64,000 nt of DNA from Pedobacter sp. Leaf41 (GTDB lineage: Bacteria > Bacteroidota > Bacteroidia > Sphingobacteriales > Sphingobacteriaceae). The stretch covers positions 373,373-437,372 of the forward strand of contig NZ_LMLE01000001.1 in the NCBI RefSeq assembly GCF_001422545.1, given 5' to 3'. Under the pieces are notes generated by a model. It was not told the DNA's origin and made no database searches. It saw only the letters and a program-made list of their open reading frames with translations. Positions 26,155 through 35,900 of this stretch are shown piece by piece; the first letter of the stretch is position 1; every line of letters starts with the position of its first letter. The position numbers and the translations under genes were made by a program.

Positions 26155-27213
26155 ATGGTCAGCAGATCAGAACAACGTTTTATTAGGATCAATTTCATAA
26201 CCATCATAGTTACGCTATTGGTTATACTTGCCGGCGGTATTGTTCGCAGTACTGGCTCGGGTATGGGTTGTCCTGATTGGCCAAAATGTTTTGACCGTTA
26301 TATTCCACCAACCGATGTATCTCAGCTACCTGCTGATTATAAAGAAAAGTATGTTGCCGGAAGGTTAAAAAAGAATGAAAAATTTGCTAAATACCTAGAG
26401 AGTATGGGCAAAGCTGAATTGGCAGATAGCATCAGGAATGATAAAAGTATTACACTGCCTGAAGAATTTAATCCGGCTAAAACATGGGTAGAATATATTA
26501 ACCGTTTAACGGGAGTTGTGGCAGGAATATTTTTGCTTTTAACAGCGGTATATTCTTTTACCTACAGGAAATCGGCTAAGAGGATCATTTTTTTAAGTAT
26601 CCTAAACATTTTAGTGGTGGGATATCAAGCCTGGCTTGGTTCAATTGTGGTTTCGACTAACCTGGCACAGTGGGTAGTTACCGTACACATGTTATTAGCA
26701 ATTGTAATTTTAGCCATTTCCATATACACTTATAACTACGCGAAACAGCTGAATAAACCGCAATCCGTAATCATGTACCGCATATTATGGCTTAAAGGAT
26801 TTTTGCTTTTCACCTTGATTGTTAGTGTTGTTCAAATCATATTAGGTACTGAGGTAAGAGAGTCGGTGGATGTAATTGCGAAATCACTGTCTTACACTAT
26901 CAGAGGGAGTTGGATAGCAAAAGTGGGTTCCGTATTTTCATATCATCGCGATTTAGCCATTTTAGTAGTGCTTGCAAATGCGATCGTTTATAAAATGGTT
27001 ATCGATCGCTTTAGCGGAAAAGCAGCCCCATTGTTAACTGCCCGTTTTATTTTAATCACGCTTCTCATACAAATTTTAAGTGGCTTTGCTTTAGCTTATA
27101 TCGCATTTCCACCAGCAGCGCAAGCCATACACATTTTGTTTTCTACGCTGCTATTTAGTTTACAATTTTATTTGTACTTGCTGGTTTACCGTACAAGTAC
27201 TTATAAGCAATAA
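26155..27213 (+). CDS. ctaA: Heme A synthase, COX15/CtaA family
   Basis: A 352-residue membrane protein with about eight helices. The signature LAGGIVRSTGSGMGCPDWPKCF near the N-terminus, the EYINRLTGVVAGI motif and the paired histidines in later helices (VHMLLA, YHRDLAI, IHILFS) identify the COX15/CtaA family, which oxidises heme O to heme A. It lies directly after the oxidase terminator and 11 bases before the heme O synthase gene, so both steps of heme A formation are co-transcribed beside the oxidase they serve. Confidence 0.95.
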   Translation: MVSRSEQRFIRINFITIIVTLLVILAGGIVRSTGSGMGCPDWPKCFDRYIPPTDVSQLPADYKEKYVAGRLKKNEKFAKYLESMGKAELADSIRNDKSITLPEEFNPAKTWVEYINRLTGVVAGIFLLLTAVYSFTYRKSAKRIIFLSILNILVVGYQAWLGSIVVSTNLAQWVVTVHMLLAIVILAISIYTYNYAKQLNKPQSVIMYRILWLKGFLLFTLIVSVVQIILGTEVRESVDVIAKSLSYTIRGSWIAKVGSVFSYHRDLAILVVLANAIVYKMVIDRFSGKAAPLLTARFILITLLIQILSGFALAYIAFPPAAQAIHILFSTLLFSLQFYLYLLVYRTSTYKQ

Positions 27214-27224
27214 AAAAAAGAGAA

Positions 27225-28133
27225 TTGAAACAAGTTATTTCTGATTTTTCTAAACTTATCAAGTTCAGGCTATCGTTTACGGTAGTGTTTTCTGCATCGA
27301 TATCATTTTTGATCGGCCAGAAAATGCAAGTAGGCAGAGGCCATATTCCTTCTATTGATTGGGGAAATTGGGGCATTTTGATCGCTGGTGGGTTTTTAGT
27401 AACAGCAGCCGCAAACTGTTTCAATGAGATTATTGAGAAAGACTTAGATAAGCTCATGTCTCGTACCAAAGATAGACCAATGCCTGCAGGTAGGATGACA
27501 ACTGGACAGGGCTTGATTTTAGGCGTTTTTATGGCTTTTGTAGGGACCTGGTTACTTGGCAGACTGAACCTGGAGACTGGACTACTATCTGTATTTTCGA
27601 TCTTGCTTTATGCGTTTGCTTATACACCTTTGAAACGCAAGTCACCGATTGCAGTTTTTGTTGGAGCCATACCTGGTGCGTTGCCACCGCTTATCGGTTA
27701 CCTGGCAGCATTCGGAAGTTTGAAAGCGGAGATGTTTCATGAAATTGACTATTACATCGCAGGAATATTATTTTTAATTCAATTCGTTTGGCAGTTTCCA
27801 CATTTTTGGGCAATTGCATGGGTGTTGGATGATGATTACAAAAAAGCTGGGTTCAGACTTTTACCTACTAAAAAACGTGATAAGACGACTGCTTTATTAA
27901 CTTTTGTAAGTACGCTACTTTTGATTCCGGTAAGTTTATTGCCGACCTTTTATGGCTTCGGTGGTTATTACATCGCTGGTTTATCGCTACTAGCCGGGCT
28001 TATTTTTAGCTGGTTAGCTTTAAAACTTTTATTGAACAGAGAATTAATTGATGCGAAAAAAGTAATGTTCTGTTCGTTTTTTTACATCCCAGCCGTACAG
28101 TTGGGTTTATTATTAAATTTTATAGCAAAATAA
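27225..28133 (+). CDS. ctaB: Heme O synthase (protoheme IX farnesyltransferase)
   Basis: A 302-residue UbiA-family membrane enzyme with about nine helices. The prenyl-diphosphate binding motif appears in NCFNEIIEKDLDKLMSRTKDRPMPAG, and a second Asp-rich region at WVLDDDYKKAGFRLLP. It adds a farnesyl group to heme B. The start is TTG 27225: the conserved N-terminus begins at once (KLIKFRLSFTVVFSA) and the first in-frame ATG is about 30 residues later inside the fold. It starts 11 bases after ctaA and ends three bases before the next gene. Confidence 0.95.
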   Translation: MKQVISDFSKLIKFRLSFTVVFSASISFLIGQKMQVGRGHIPSIDWGNWGILIAGGFLVTAAANCFNEIIEKDLDKLMSRTKDRPMPAGRMTTGQGLILGVFMAFVGTWLLGRLNLETGLLSVFSILLYAFAYTPLKRKSPIAVFVGAIPGALPPLIGYLAAFGSLKAEMFHEIDYYIAGILFLIQFVWQFPHFWAIAWVLDDDYKKAGFRLLPTKKRDKTTALLTFVSTLLLIPVSLLPTFYGFGGYYIAGLSLLAGLIFSWLALKLLLNRELIDAKKVMFCSFFYIPAVQLGLLLNFIAK

Positions 28134-28148
28134 TTTATGGTTCTAACA

Positions 28149-28715
28149 ATGGAAAATATCCAAGATACATTTGATCCAAAGCCGAGAAAATTTATAGTAT
28201 GGTTATTTGTAGTATCATCAACAATTATGTTTGGTGGTTTTACAAGTTATTATCTTGTGTTTTCTGCATCCAAGGGAAAAGGGCATGGTTTGGTTCTGCC
28301 CGATGCCTTTATCTATTCTAGTCTGGTGATAATCGCCAGTAGTATTACGCTTTTCTTAGCATCAAGGGCATTGCGTAAATTAAATTTCAGCTTACAAAGA
28401 AATTTGCTTCTGGTGACTGTGCTATTGGCTATTGCTTTTGGTGTGATGCAGTTTAATGCATGGGGCAGTATGATCAAAACAGGTGCAACCCTGGTAGGTA
28501 ATAATGCAGCAATTTCGTTTATTTATGTGGTGAGTTTTATTCACCTGCTACACATTATAGCTGGTGCTTTCTTAATAATTAGTGCTTTAGTGGGCAGCTA
28601 CAGAAATATTCCATTAGCGAAAAGCCAATATCGCATGGAAATCGCATCTATTTTTTGGCATTTTATAGATATATTATGGATATATCTGTATGTTTTTTTA
28701 CTTTTGAACCGTTAA
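28149..28715 (+). CDS. Heme-copper oxidase subunit III-like protein (first copy)
   Basis: A 188-residue protein with five hydrophobic segments and the subunit III pattern: GGFTSYYLVFSA near the first helix and IHLLHIIAG plus IASIFWHFIDILWIYLYVFL in the last two. ATG 28137 is also in frame four codons upstream; I prefer 28149 (MENIQDTF), but the difference is not decided by any clear ribosome site. A second subunit III-type gene follows 31 bases later. Such tandem pairs are common beside Bacteroidota oxidases. Confidence 0.85.
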   Translation: MENIQDTFDPKPRKFIVWLFVVSSTIMFGGFTSYYLVFSASKGKGHGLVLPDAFIYSSLVIIASSITLFLASRALRKLNFSLQRNLLLVTVLLAIAFGVMQFNAWGSMIKTGATLVGNNAAISFIYVVSFIHLLHIIAGAFLIISALVGSYRNIPLAKSQYRMEIASIFWHFIDILWIYLYVFLLLNR

Positions 28716-28746
28716 ATTTGTTAACAAACTATTATACTATTTCCAA

Positions 28747-29454
28747 ATGAATTCAGTATCACAATTAGATCAAGTTAAAACCGGACCATGGAATGGTGGT
28801 CGTTCTCCGTGGTCGGTAGAATATGGTAAAATCATGATGTGGTTTTTCCTTTTGTCAGATGCTTTTACTTTTTCATCGCTATTGATCTATTATGGCGCTC
28901 AGCGTTTTTCAAAATTAACATGGCCAGATCCTGATTTGGTTTTCCAATCCGTACCTGGTCTTGCAGATAGTGGTTATCCATTAGTATTTGTGGGTATCAT
29001 GACCTTCATTTTAATCATGAGTTCTGTAACGATGGTATTAGCCGTAGAAGCAGGACACAGACGTTCTAAAAAAGAAGTAATTTGGTGGATGGTGGCTACT
29101 ATTATTGGTGGTTTTATGTTCTTGGGTTGTCAGGCTTTAGAATGGACTCACTTATTCCATGAAGGATTTGGATGGGGAGAAATTCCATCAGCAGAAGAAT
29201 TAAAACATTTATTTTCTGGTGATGTTTCTTTGGTAGCAGCACAACAGTTTTCAAACCTTTTCTTTACCATTACAGGTTTTCACGGTTTCCACGTATTTAG
29301 TGGTGTGTTAATCAATATCATTATCTTAATCATGACCATTAACGGAACTTTCGAAAAAAGAGGTCACTATTTGATGGTTGAAAAGGTTGGTTTGTACTGG
29401 CACTTTGTAGATTTAGTTTGGGTGTTTGTATTCACATTCTTCTATTTGGTTTAA
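28747..29454 (+). CDS. ctaE: Cytochrome c oxidase subunit III
   Basis: A 235-residue protein with about five transmembrane helices. The family pattern is clear: WFFLLSDAFTFSSLLIYYGA, QALEWTHLFHEGFGWG, FFTITGFHGFHVFSGV and GLYWHFVDLVWVFVFTFFYL. The longer extramembrane section between helices 1 and 2 and the HGFHV motif match the main subunit III of the aa3 enzyme better than the preceding smaller paralogue. It stabilises subunit I and supports proton uptake. It is part of the ctaA-ctaB-III-III-IV operon. Confidence 0.92.
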   Translation: MNSVSQLDQVKTGPWNGGRSPWSVEYGKIMMWFFLLSDAFTFSSLLIYYGAQRFSKLTWPDPDLVFQSVPGLADSGYPLVFVGIMTFILIMSSVTMVLAVEAGHRRSKKEVIWWMVATIIGGFMFLGCQALEWTHLFHEGFGWGEIPSAEELKHLFSGDVSLVAAQQFSNLFFTITGFHGFHVFSGVLINIIILIMTINGTFEKRGHYLMVEKVGLYWHFVDLVWVFVFTFFYLV

Positions 29455-29478
29455 TTTATCATATCTAAAAATATTATC

Positions 29479-29835
29479 ATGTCAGAACATCATTCACATA
29501 CAACAGAAGGACACGAACACGAAGAACATGCAGGTCTAAGCAAAAGAAAAATTTGGCAGGTATTCGGTATCTTATTACTCATTACGGTAATTGAATTTAT
29601 TATCGCGTTGGTAATTTTACCTAAAGGCTATATGTCTCATGGGGTAGGTAACTTTGTATATATTGCATTAACTTTATTAAAAGCATTTTATATAGTAGCT
29701 TACTTTATGCACTTAAAGTATGAAAAATTAGGACTTCAGCTTTCGCTCACCGTTTCGTTTATTTTCATTATTTACTTTATCGTTTTAATGTTAATTGAAG
29801 GTGGATTTCTTAACATCCATATGATGAGCCATTAA
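29479..29835 (+). CDS. Cytochrome c oxidase subunit IV (prokaryotic type)
   Basis: A 118-residue protein with a His/Glu-rich N-terminus (HHSHTTEGHEHEEHAG) and three transmembrane helices (about 30-50, 58-80 and 90-112); AYFMHLKYE between the second and third is typical of COX4/CtaF-like subunits. It lies 24 bases after subunit III, and its last base is the first base of the next gene (TAATG). Confidence 0.88.
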   Translation: MSEHHSHTTEGHEHEEHAGLSKRKIWQVFGILLLITVIEFIIALVILPKGYMSHGVGNFVYIALTLLKAFYIVAYFMHLKYEKLGLQLSLTVSFIFIIYFIVLMLIEGGFLNIHMMSH

Positions 29836-30530
29836 TGAAAAGAAGCCCAATTAAAAAGGTATTAATCCTGGTAAGCATATTGGCTATACCAGGATTTTTG
29901 TTTTTTTACTTATTGCCACAGTTTGCTAAAAACAGGTATAAGAGCTTGCCTATATTCGGAGAAAAGGTAGTAGCATCTACATTTCATTCCGTTAAAGGGA
30001 AGAAAATTCCAGATACCATTTATCACCAAATTCCTGAATTTAGCCTCGTTAATCAAAAAGGTGCAATTATTAATCTCGATTCTGTAAAGGATAAAATAAT
30101 TGTTCTCAATCTTTTCTTTACTGATGCGATGAGTAAAGATGTGGCTAAATACATCAGTCAGTTGTCAGCTGGTTACACCAAGAAGCCACTGGTTCGCTTT
30201 TTAAGTATCTCTGTAAATCCAGATGATAAAAACAAAGTTGTTGATTACGCCAATCAATTTCAGGCCAAGGCTGGTAAGTGGGATTTGCTTACCGGAGATA
30301 CATCAACAACCTATCCTTTAATCAGAAAAGGGCTTTTGCTTGATGTAATTAAAGATGAATCAAAGGATAAACCCAATTTCATATTTGGCAACAAAATATT
30401 ATTGATAGATGTTCAACATCGAATCAGAGGCATGTATGAAATTGATAATCCCGAAGCCAAAAGTAGATTAGAGGACGAAATTAAAGTGCTTATTGCAGAA
30501 TATCTACGCAATTTAAAGGATGGCAGGTAG
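29835..30530 (+). CDS. SCO1/SenC-like thioredoxin-fold protein without metal ligands
   Basis: A 231-residue protein with one N-terminal membrane anchor (about residues 9-28) and a thioredoxin-like domain that follows the SCO family layout: IPEFSLVNQKG, IIVLNLFFT, FLSISVNPDD with KVVDYANQF, KWDLLTGD and ILLIDVQHRIRGMYE. SCO proteins normally deliver copper to the CuA site through a CxxxC motif and a later histidine. Here the CxxxC position reads TDAMSKD, the histidine position reads FIFGNK, and the whole protein contains no cysteine. It cannot be a standard copper chaperone. Its first base overlaps the stop of the subunit IV gene, so co-expression with the oxidase is certain. Confidence 0.8.
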   Translation: MKRSPIKKVLILVSILAIPGFLFFYLLPQFAKNRYKSLPIFGEKVVASTFHSVKGKKIPDTIYHQIPEFSLVNQKGAIINLDSVKDKIIVLNLFFTDAMSKDVAKYISQLSAGYTKKPLVRFLSISVNPDDKNKVVDYANQFQAKAGKWDLLTGDTSTTYPLIRKGLLLDVIKDESKDKPNFIFGNKILLIDVQHRIRGMYEIDNPEAKSRLEDEIKVLIAEYLRNLKDGR

Positions 30531-30586
30531 GTTAAAGTTGAAATTTAAAAGTTTAAAGTAAAAAGTATTTAAGGGCACAAGGAGAA

Positions 30587-31123
30587 ATGAAGTCATCAGT
30601 TGAAACGAAATATAATAAGTGGATTGTTGTATTGTCAATCGCCATACCTTTGGTAGTTGCATTGTTGTTCGGAGTTAACTTAAGGAAACTTGGTTACGAT
30701 GTAAAGCCCTTGTCTTTTTTACCACCAATTTACGCCACAATAAATGGGATAACTGCCATTGTATTGGTAATTGCGGTTTGGGCCATAAAAAACGGCAAAC
30801 AAAAGCTTCATGAAAATCTGATGAAAGTGGCCATTGGTTTATCTGTTGGTTTCTTAGGGATGTATGTGGCTTATCACATGACAGCTGATTCGACAAAATT
30901 TGGAGGCGAAGGCGCTATTAAATACATCTATTATTTTATTCTTATCACTCATATCTGCCTGTCCGTAATTATCATTCCTTTTGTATTAGTTACTTTTGTT
31001 CGGGCGCTGGCTCAACGTTTTGACAAGCATAGAAAAATTGCGAGGATTACTTTCCCGATGTGGCTTTATGTTGCTGTAACAGGGGTAATCGTTTATTTGA
31101 TGATATCACCTTATTATAGCTAA
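30587..31123 (+). CDS. DUF420 family membrane protein
   Basis: A 178-residue protein with five transmembrane helices. The DUF420 pattern is visible in LPPIYATINGITAIVLV, KLHENLMKVAIGLS, YHMTADSTKFGG, ILITHICLSVIIIP and KHRKIARITFPMWLYVAVTGVIVYLM, with several conserved histidines in membrane segments. DUF420 genes lie beside cytochrome oxidase genes in many bacteria and are thought to aid oxidase assembly, but no reaction is established. It is the last gene of the respiratory block. Confidence 0.87.
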   Translation: MKSSVETKYNKWIVVLSIAIPLVVALLFGVNLRKLGYDVKPLSFLPPIYATINGITAIVLVIAVWAIKNGKQKLHENLMKVAIGLSVGFLGMYVAYHMTADSTKFGGEGAIKYIYYFILITHICLSVIIIPFVLVTFVRALAQRFDKHRKIARITFPMWLYVAVTGVIVYLMISPYYS

Positions 31124-31241
31124 GTGTTTTAAATTTTTTGAAATAAAGCTACCTGAAAACAAATCTAAACTGTCATTTTTGTGGTTATAAAGTTGTAATA
31201 TTGATTCTATATTAACCGAGTCGATGGAAGGTTACCACTAG

Positions 31242-31844
31242 ATGAATGCAACTAAGGTAGAAAAGGGAATTGATTTAATCACTATAATTGAGCAGGGTAA
31301 TACTGCGACTTTCACCCATTTTTATACAGTCTATTTCCAAAAACTTTTATTAGCAAGCGACAGTTATGTGAATGATATATCTATCGCGGAGGAGCTGGTA
31401 CAAGATATTTTCCTCAAGATTTGGGAAAATCCACAAGCTTTGAACGAAGTTCAATCCATCAAATCATACTTGTACCGCACTGTAATTAATTCATCCATTA
31501 ATTACCTCAATCGTCAAAAAAATATAGAGCAGCATCATTTAAAATTAGCTTCAACTATTACGGATCAATATTTAATGGATCTTGATGAGGAAAGTGAAAT
31601 GATTTTGATGTTAAGAAATGAAATTGAAAAACTTCCGGCTCAATGCAAAAAGGTGTTCATATTAAGTCGATTCGAAAGCCTAAAGTATAGGGAAATTGCA
31701 ATTCAATTAAATATTTCTGAAAAAACAGTCGAGAATCATATCGGAAATGCCTTAAAACTATTAAGAGCTCGTTTTTTAAACGATGAAACTTTAAATAAGC
31801 GTGGTAAAGGATATTTAATGCTCTTGAACTTCATGTTTGTCTGA
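31242..31844 (+). CDS. ECF RNA polymerase sigma factor, Bacteroidota FecI-like
   Basis: A 200-residue sigma factor with region 2 (about residues 25-95, including ISIAEELVQDIFLKIWENP and SIKSYLYRTVINSSINYLNRQK) and region 4 (about 125-185, with LPAQCKKVFILSRFESLKYREIA and ISEKTVENHIGNALKLLR). It belongs to the ECF group that pairs with FecR-type anti-sigma factors and SusC/SusD transporters. It should direct polymerase to the downstream uptake genes when the SusC signals that substrate is present. The FecR gene begins 109 bases later on the same strand. Confidence 0.93.
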   Translation: MNATKVEKGIDLITIIEQGNTATFTHFYTVYFQKLLLASDSYVNDISIAEELVQDIFLKIWENPQALNEVQSIKSYLYRTVINSSINYLNRQKNIEQHHLKLASTITDQYLMDLDEESEMILMLRNEIEKLPAQCKKVFILSRFESLKYREIAIQLNISEKTVENHIGNALKLLRARFLNDETLNKRGKGYLMLLNFMFV

Positions 31845-31953
31845 TTTTGCTCGGTCAAAATGGTATTTTTTCAATTTTATTTAATTTTTTAAAAATTATC
31901 TAGGGGTTTTTTTCGGTTTGATTGTCTTTATATTTACAAACCCAAACTAACTA

Positions 31954-32916
31954 ATGCTTAACCAACCTGAATACCTAGACTTAATTGTTCGGTATTTAAA
32001 TAATCCACAGGATGAAAAACTTCATTCTGCTATAATTTCCTTTTGTGCTGAATCTGAAAGCAATCAATCCTATTTTAAGGAAGTGGAGCGGGTATGGAAT
32101 TTATCGTCGAAAGCGGTACGTCTAAAAGAAGTTAATGAAAAAAAATCCCTTGAAAGTTTTAAACTGGCGCTGAAGAAGATATCTCACCAACCAACATTTC
32201 GAATTAAATGGTTAAGTGGCATTGCAGCTACTATTTTATTAGCTGTTTCTTGTTACTGGGTTTACACTTTAAATAGGCCTTTAGAATTATTAAGTTTCGA
32301 AACGAAAAATGATATCGACTCCCTTTTCTTATCTGATGGATCTAAATTAATTTTAGCGGAAAATACTATAATTAAGTATCCTAAAGCATTTGATGGGAAT
32401 TCAAGAAATATTTATCTAACCAAAGGGAGAGCCTTTCTTCAAATTGTTAAAGATCCTAAACATCCCTTTAGCGTAATTATGGGTGAATCGAAAGTGAGTG
32501 TTTTAGGAACTTCTTTTAACCTTGATTATTCTCCTGTTAAAATTGATCTTGATGTAAAAACCGGTAAGGTTATTTTTTCGCCCTATCAAAAAGGTACATC
32601 TTCTATTTTAACAGCAGGCCAGGCTTTAACTTATCGTATCTTGGATAAGCAATTCACGACAAGGATATCACAAAATTCAGATTCTTGGATTACCAAGCAA
32701 TTAATTTTTGTTGACACACCTTTAGAAGAGGTTTGCAAGCAATTAGGTCACTATTATAAAACTGACATCAAACTAATTACCAACCATCAACTGGTAGAAA
32801 AATTTAATGCCAAATTCGAGAATAATAGTTTGAACGAGGTTTTAGAGGTTTTGAAAGCAACTTATTCATTAAAAATAAAAGAAACTAAAGATACTATTAT
32901 CCTACAAACACCTTAA
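31954..32916 (+). CDS. FecR-family anti-sigma factor
   Basis: A 320-residue inner-membrane regulator. Residues 1-85 form the cytoplasmic sigma-binding part, a single transmembrane helix spans about 88-107 (GIAATILLAVSCYWVYTL), and the periplasmic FecR domain follows (SFETKNDIDSLFLSDGSKLILAENT, RAFLQIVKDPKHPFSV, LGTSFNLDY). The last 80 residues are the DUF4974/STN-like domain (IFVDTPLEEVCKQLGHYY through LKATYSLKI). It should hold the sigma factor inactive until contacted by the N-terminal domain of the SusC protein. A -7-like TATATTTA at 31929-31936 misses one consensus base. The gene ends 33 bases before susC. Confidence 0.92.
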   Translation: MLNQPEYLDLIVRYLNNPQDEKLHSAIISFCAESESNQSYFKEVERVWNLSSKAVRLKEVNEKKSLESFKLALKKISHQPTFRIKWLSGIAATILLAVSCYWVYTLNRPLELLSFETKNDIDSLFLSDGSKLILAENTIIKYPKAFDGNSRNIYLTKGRAFLQIVKDPKHPFSVIMGESKVSVLGTSFNLDYSPVKIDLDVKTGKVIFSPYQKGTSSILTAGQALTYRILDKQFTTRISQNSDSWITKQLIFVDTPLEEVCKQLGHYYKTDIKLITNHQLVEKFNAKFENNSLNEVLEVLKATYSLKIKETKDTIILQTP

Positions 32917-32949
32917 CTAATCAATTAATCAAACAAACAACAATTAACT

Positions 32950-35900
32950 ATGGAGAGAAATTTCTACAAAAGAAATGCGGGAATGAGTTTGCGCCGAATG
33001 GCCTTACTTCTGTGTGCAATCTTTTGGGCGGTTTTAGCCAAAGCTGATATTCAGCAAGGTAACGCCAAGCCCGAAAGGTTAGACAGCTACTTAAAGAAAA
33101 TTGAACAAGCTTACAAAGTAAGTTTCGTTTACGACGCAGCTGAAATTAACAAAACAATGATGTTGGCGGTTCCTAACAAACTCACATCAATCACTGAATC
33201 ACTAGATCAGCTGAAACAAAAAAACATCGGTTACAAGTTAGTGGGTAGCCAGGTTATACTTAAAGTGCAGGAAGCTTCAAAATCTAACACAAAAAAAGAT
33301 ATAATCATTAAGGGTCGTGTTAGAGATAAAAAAGATGGCTCAGCTTTGCCAGGCGTAAGTGTACGTGAAAAAGGTGCATCGAATGCCGTTTCTACTAACG
33401 GACAAGGCGAATATCAAATTAAAGTGAAAGATGGAGCCACATTATCTTTCGCTTCAGTAGGTTATAAAACCATTGAAATCGCTGTAAATGGCAGAACCAC
33501 AATAGATGTTTCAATTGAGGAGGATGCTAACCAACTTAAAGAAGTAAATGTAGTTTCTACGGGTTATCAGGAACTTAATAAAAAATTATTTACGGGTGCG
33601 GCAACTGCTTTAAAGGCTTCTGATGTAAAAAGAGATGGTATCACAGATGTAAGTCGTATGCTTGAAGGTCGTGTAGCTGGGGTTTCTGTTCAAAACGTTT
33701 CCGGTACATTTGGTGCTGCTCCAAAAATTCGTGTGCGTGGCGCAACCTCTATTTCAGGAGATAATAAACCGCTTTGGGTAGTGGATGGAATTATTTTGGA
33801 AGATGTGGTTAACATTTCCAATGAACAATTGTCAACTGGTGATCCGTCTACACTTGTAGGTTCATCAGTAGCAGGACTAAACCCTGACGATATTGAAAGC
33901 TTTAATATTTTAAAAGATGCTGCTGCTACAGCCCAATATGGCGCTAGAGCAATGAACGGTGTCGTTATTATCACTACAAAGAAAGGTAGAAATACTGAGG
34001 GCAAGCCATTGATATCGTATACTGGAAACTTTTCTAGTTATATGAAACCTTCATATAATAACTTTGATATTTTGAATTCTGCAGATCAAATGAATGTTTA
34101 TATTGAAATGCAAAATAAAGGATGGTTAAATCATTCAAGTTCATCTCGTAGTGCAAATGGTGGGGTATTTACAAAAATGTACAATCAAATGTATGTCTAT
34201 GATCCTGCAACAGGTAGTTATGCGCTAAGAAATGATGCTCAAAGTCAAAAGCAGTTTTTACAACGCTATGCTGATGCAAATACTGACTGGTTTGATGTTT
34301 TATTTAAACAGTCATTAATGCAAGAACACTCGCTAAGTGTGGCTACGGGAACACAGAAATCTAAAATATATGCTTCAACGAGTTTTCTACAAGATAACGG
34401 ATGGACGATCGCAGATAAGGTTAAAAGATTTACTGGGAACTTCCGTGGCAACTTTGAGATTAGTGATAAGTTAAGTTTTGAACTCATTACTCAGGGCTCT
34501 ATCCGTGATCAAAAAGCGCCGGGAACTTTGGGTAGAAATGGAAATCCAGTTTACGGAACTTATGATCGTGATTTTGATATTAATCCATTCAGTTATGCTT
34601 TGAATACCAGTCGTACGTTAACACCTTATGATGCGAATGGTAATCGGGAATATTTTACTCAGAATTACGCACCATTTAATATCCTTAACGAATTAGGAAA
34701 TAATACCTTAGAATTGGGCTTGATTGATTTTAAAGTTCAAGGTGGGTTAAAGTATAAGATCACAAACAACTTAAAATACTCTTTTGACGGTGCTTATCGA
34801 TTTGCTAAAACCAGCCAGGAGCACAAAATTACTGAAAACTCAAACATGGCACAAGCATATCGTGCCGGTATAAGTCCTGATGATGCTACGATAAGAAATA
34901 ACAATAAATTTTTATACAGCAATCCGGATGATCCAAATGCATTACCAGTTTCTGTTTTACCTTATGGCGGTTTTTATAAAACCAACGATGATAACATCAC
35001 AAATTATTACGTAAGAAATAGTTTAGAGTATGATAAAACCTTCAATGGTGATCATCTTTTCAATGTTTTTGCAACTCAGGAGATGCGTTACATCAATCGT
35101 CAAAATAAAGTTTTTGATGGATATGGCTATCAATATGATAAAGGTGGTGTTCCGTTTATTGATCCAAATATTGTTAAACAAAACGTTGAAGGCGGCTTTA
35201 ACTATTATAGCATGGGTTATCGCTACGAGCGTTATCTAAATTATGCTTTAAGAGCGGCGTATTCATACAAGGGTAAATATAGCATTAACGCAACTGGCCG
35301 TTATGATGGTTCGAATTTATTGGGAGAATCACCAACAGCAAGATGGTTACCTACATGGAATGTTTCTGGAGCTTGGAATATCGATACTGAAAATTTCATG
35401 CAGGGCGAAAGACTTAAAAGCATAATTAGTCGGGCAACATTGAGGGCAACTTATGGTTTAGTAGCAAGTATGGGTTCGGCAACAAACTCAAGTTTAGTAG
35501 TACAAAGTATGGGTACCCGTCGTCCATACCTAGGAGAGAAGGAAACCAAGCTATACATTTCTGGTCTTGAAAACTCTGAATTAACATTCGAAAAATTAAA
35601 CGAACTTAACGTAGGGTTGGATTTAGGATTATTCAAAGAAAGAATGACTTTAACAGTTGATGCTTATAGAAGAAAAAGTTTTGATTTGATTGGTGCTTTT
35701 AGAACTTCTGGTATTGGTGGTGAGGCCATTAAGCAAGCAAACTATGCTGATATGAAATCGGAAGGTATAGAGGCAGCTTTGGGAGCGAAAATTTTTACCT
35801 CTCCTTCTTTTAGTTGGTCAACCCAATTAATTTTTGGTTACAACCGCAATGAGATCACAAACTTGAAAAACCAACCATCAATCTTCGGTTTAATAGGTGC

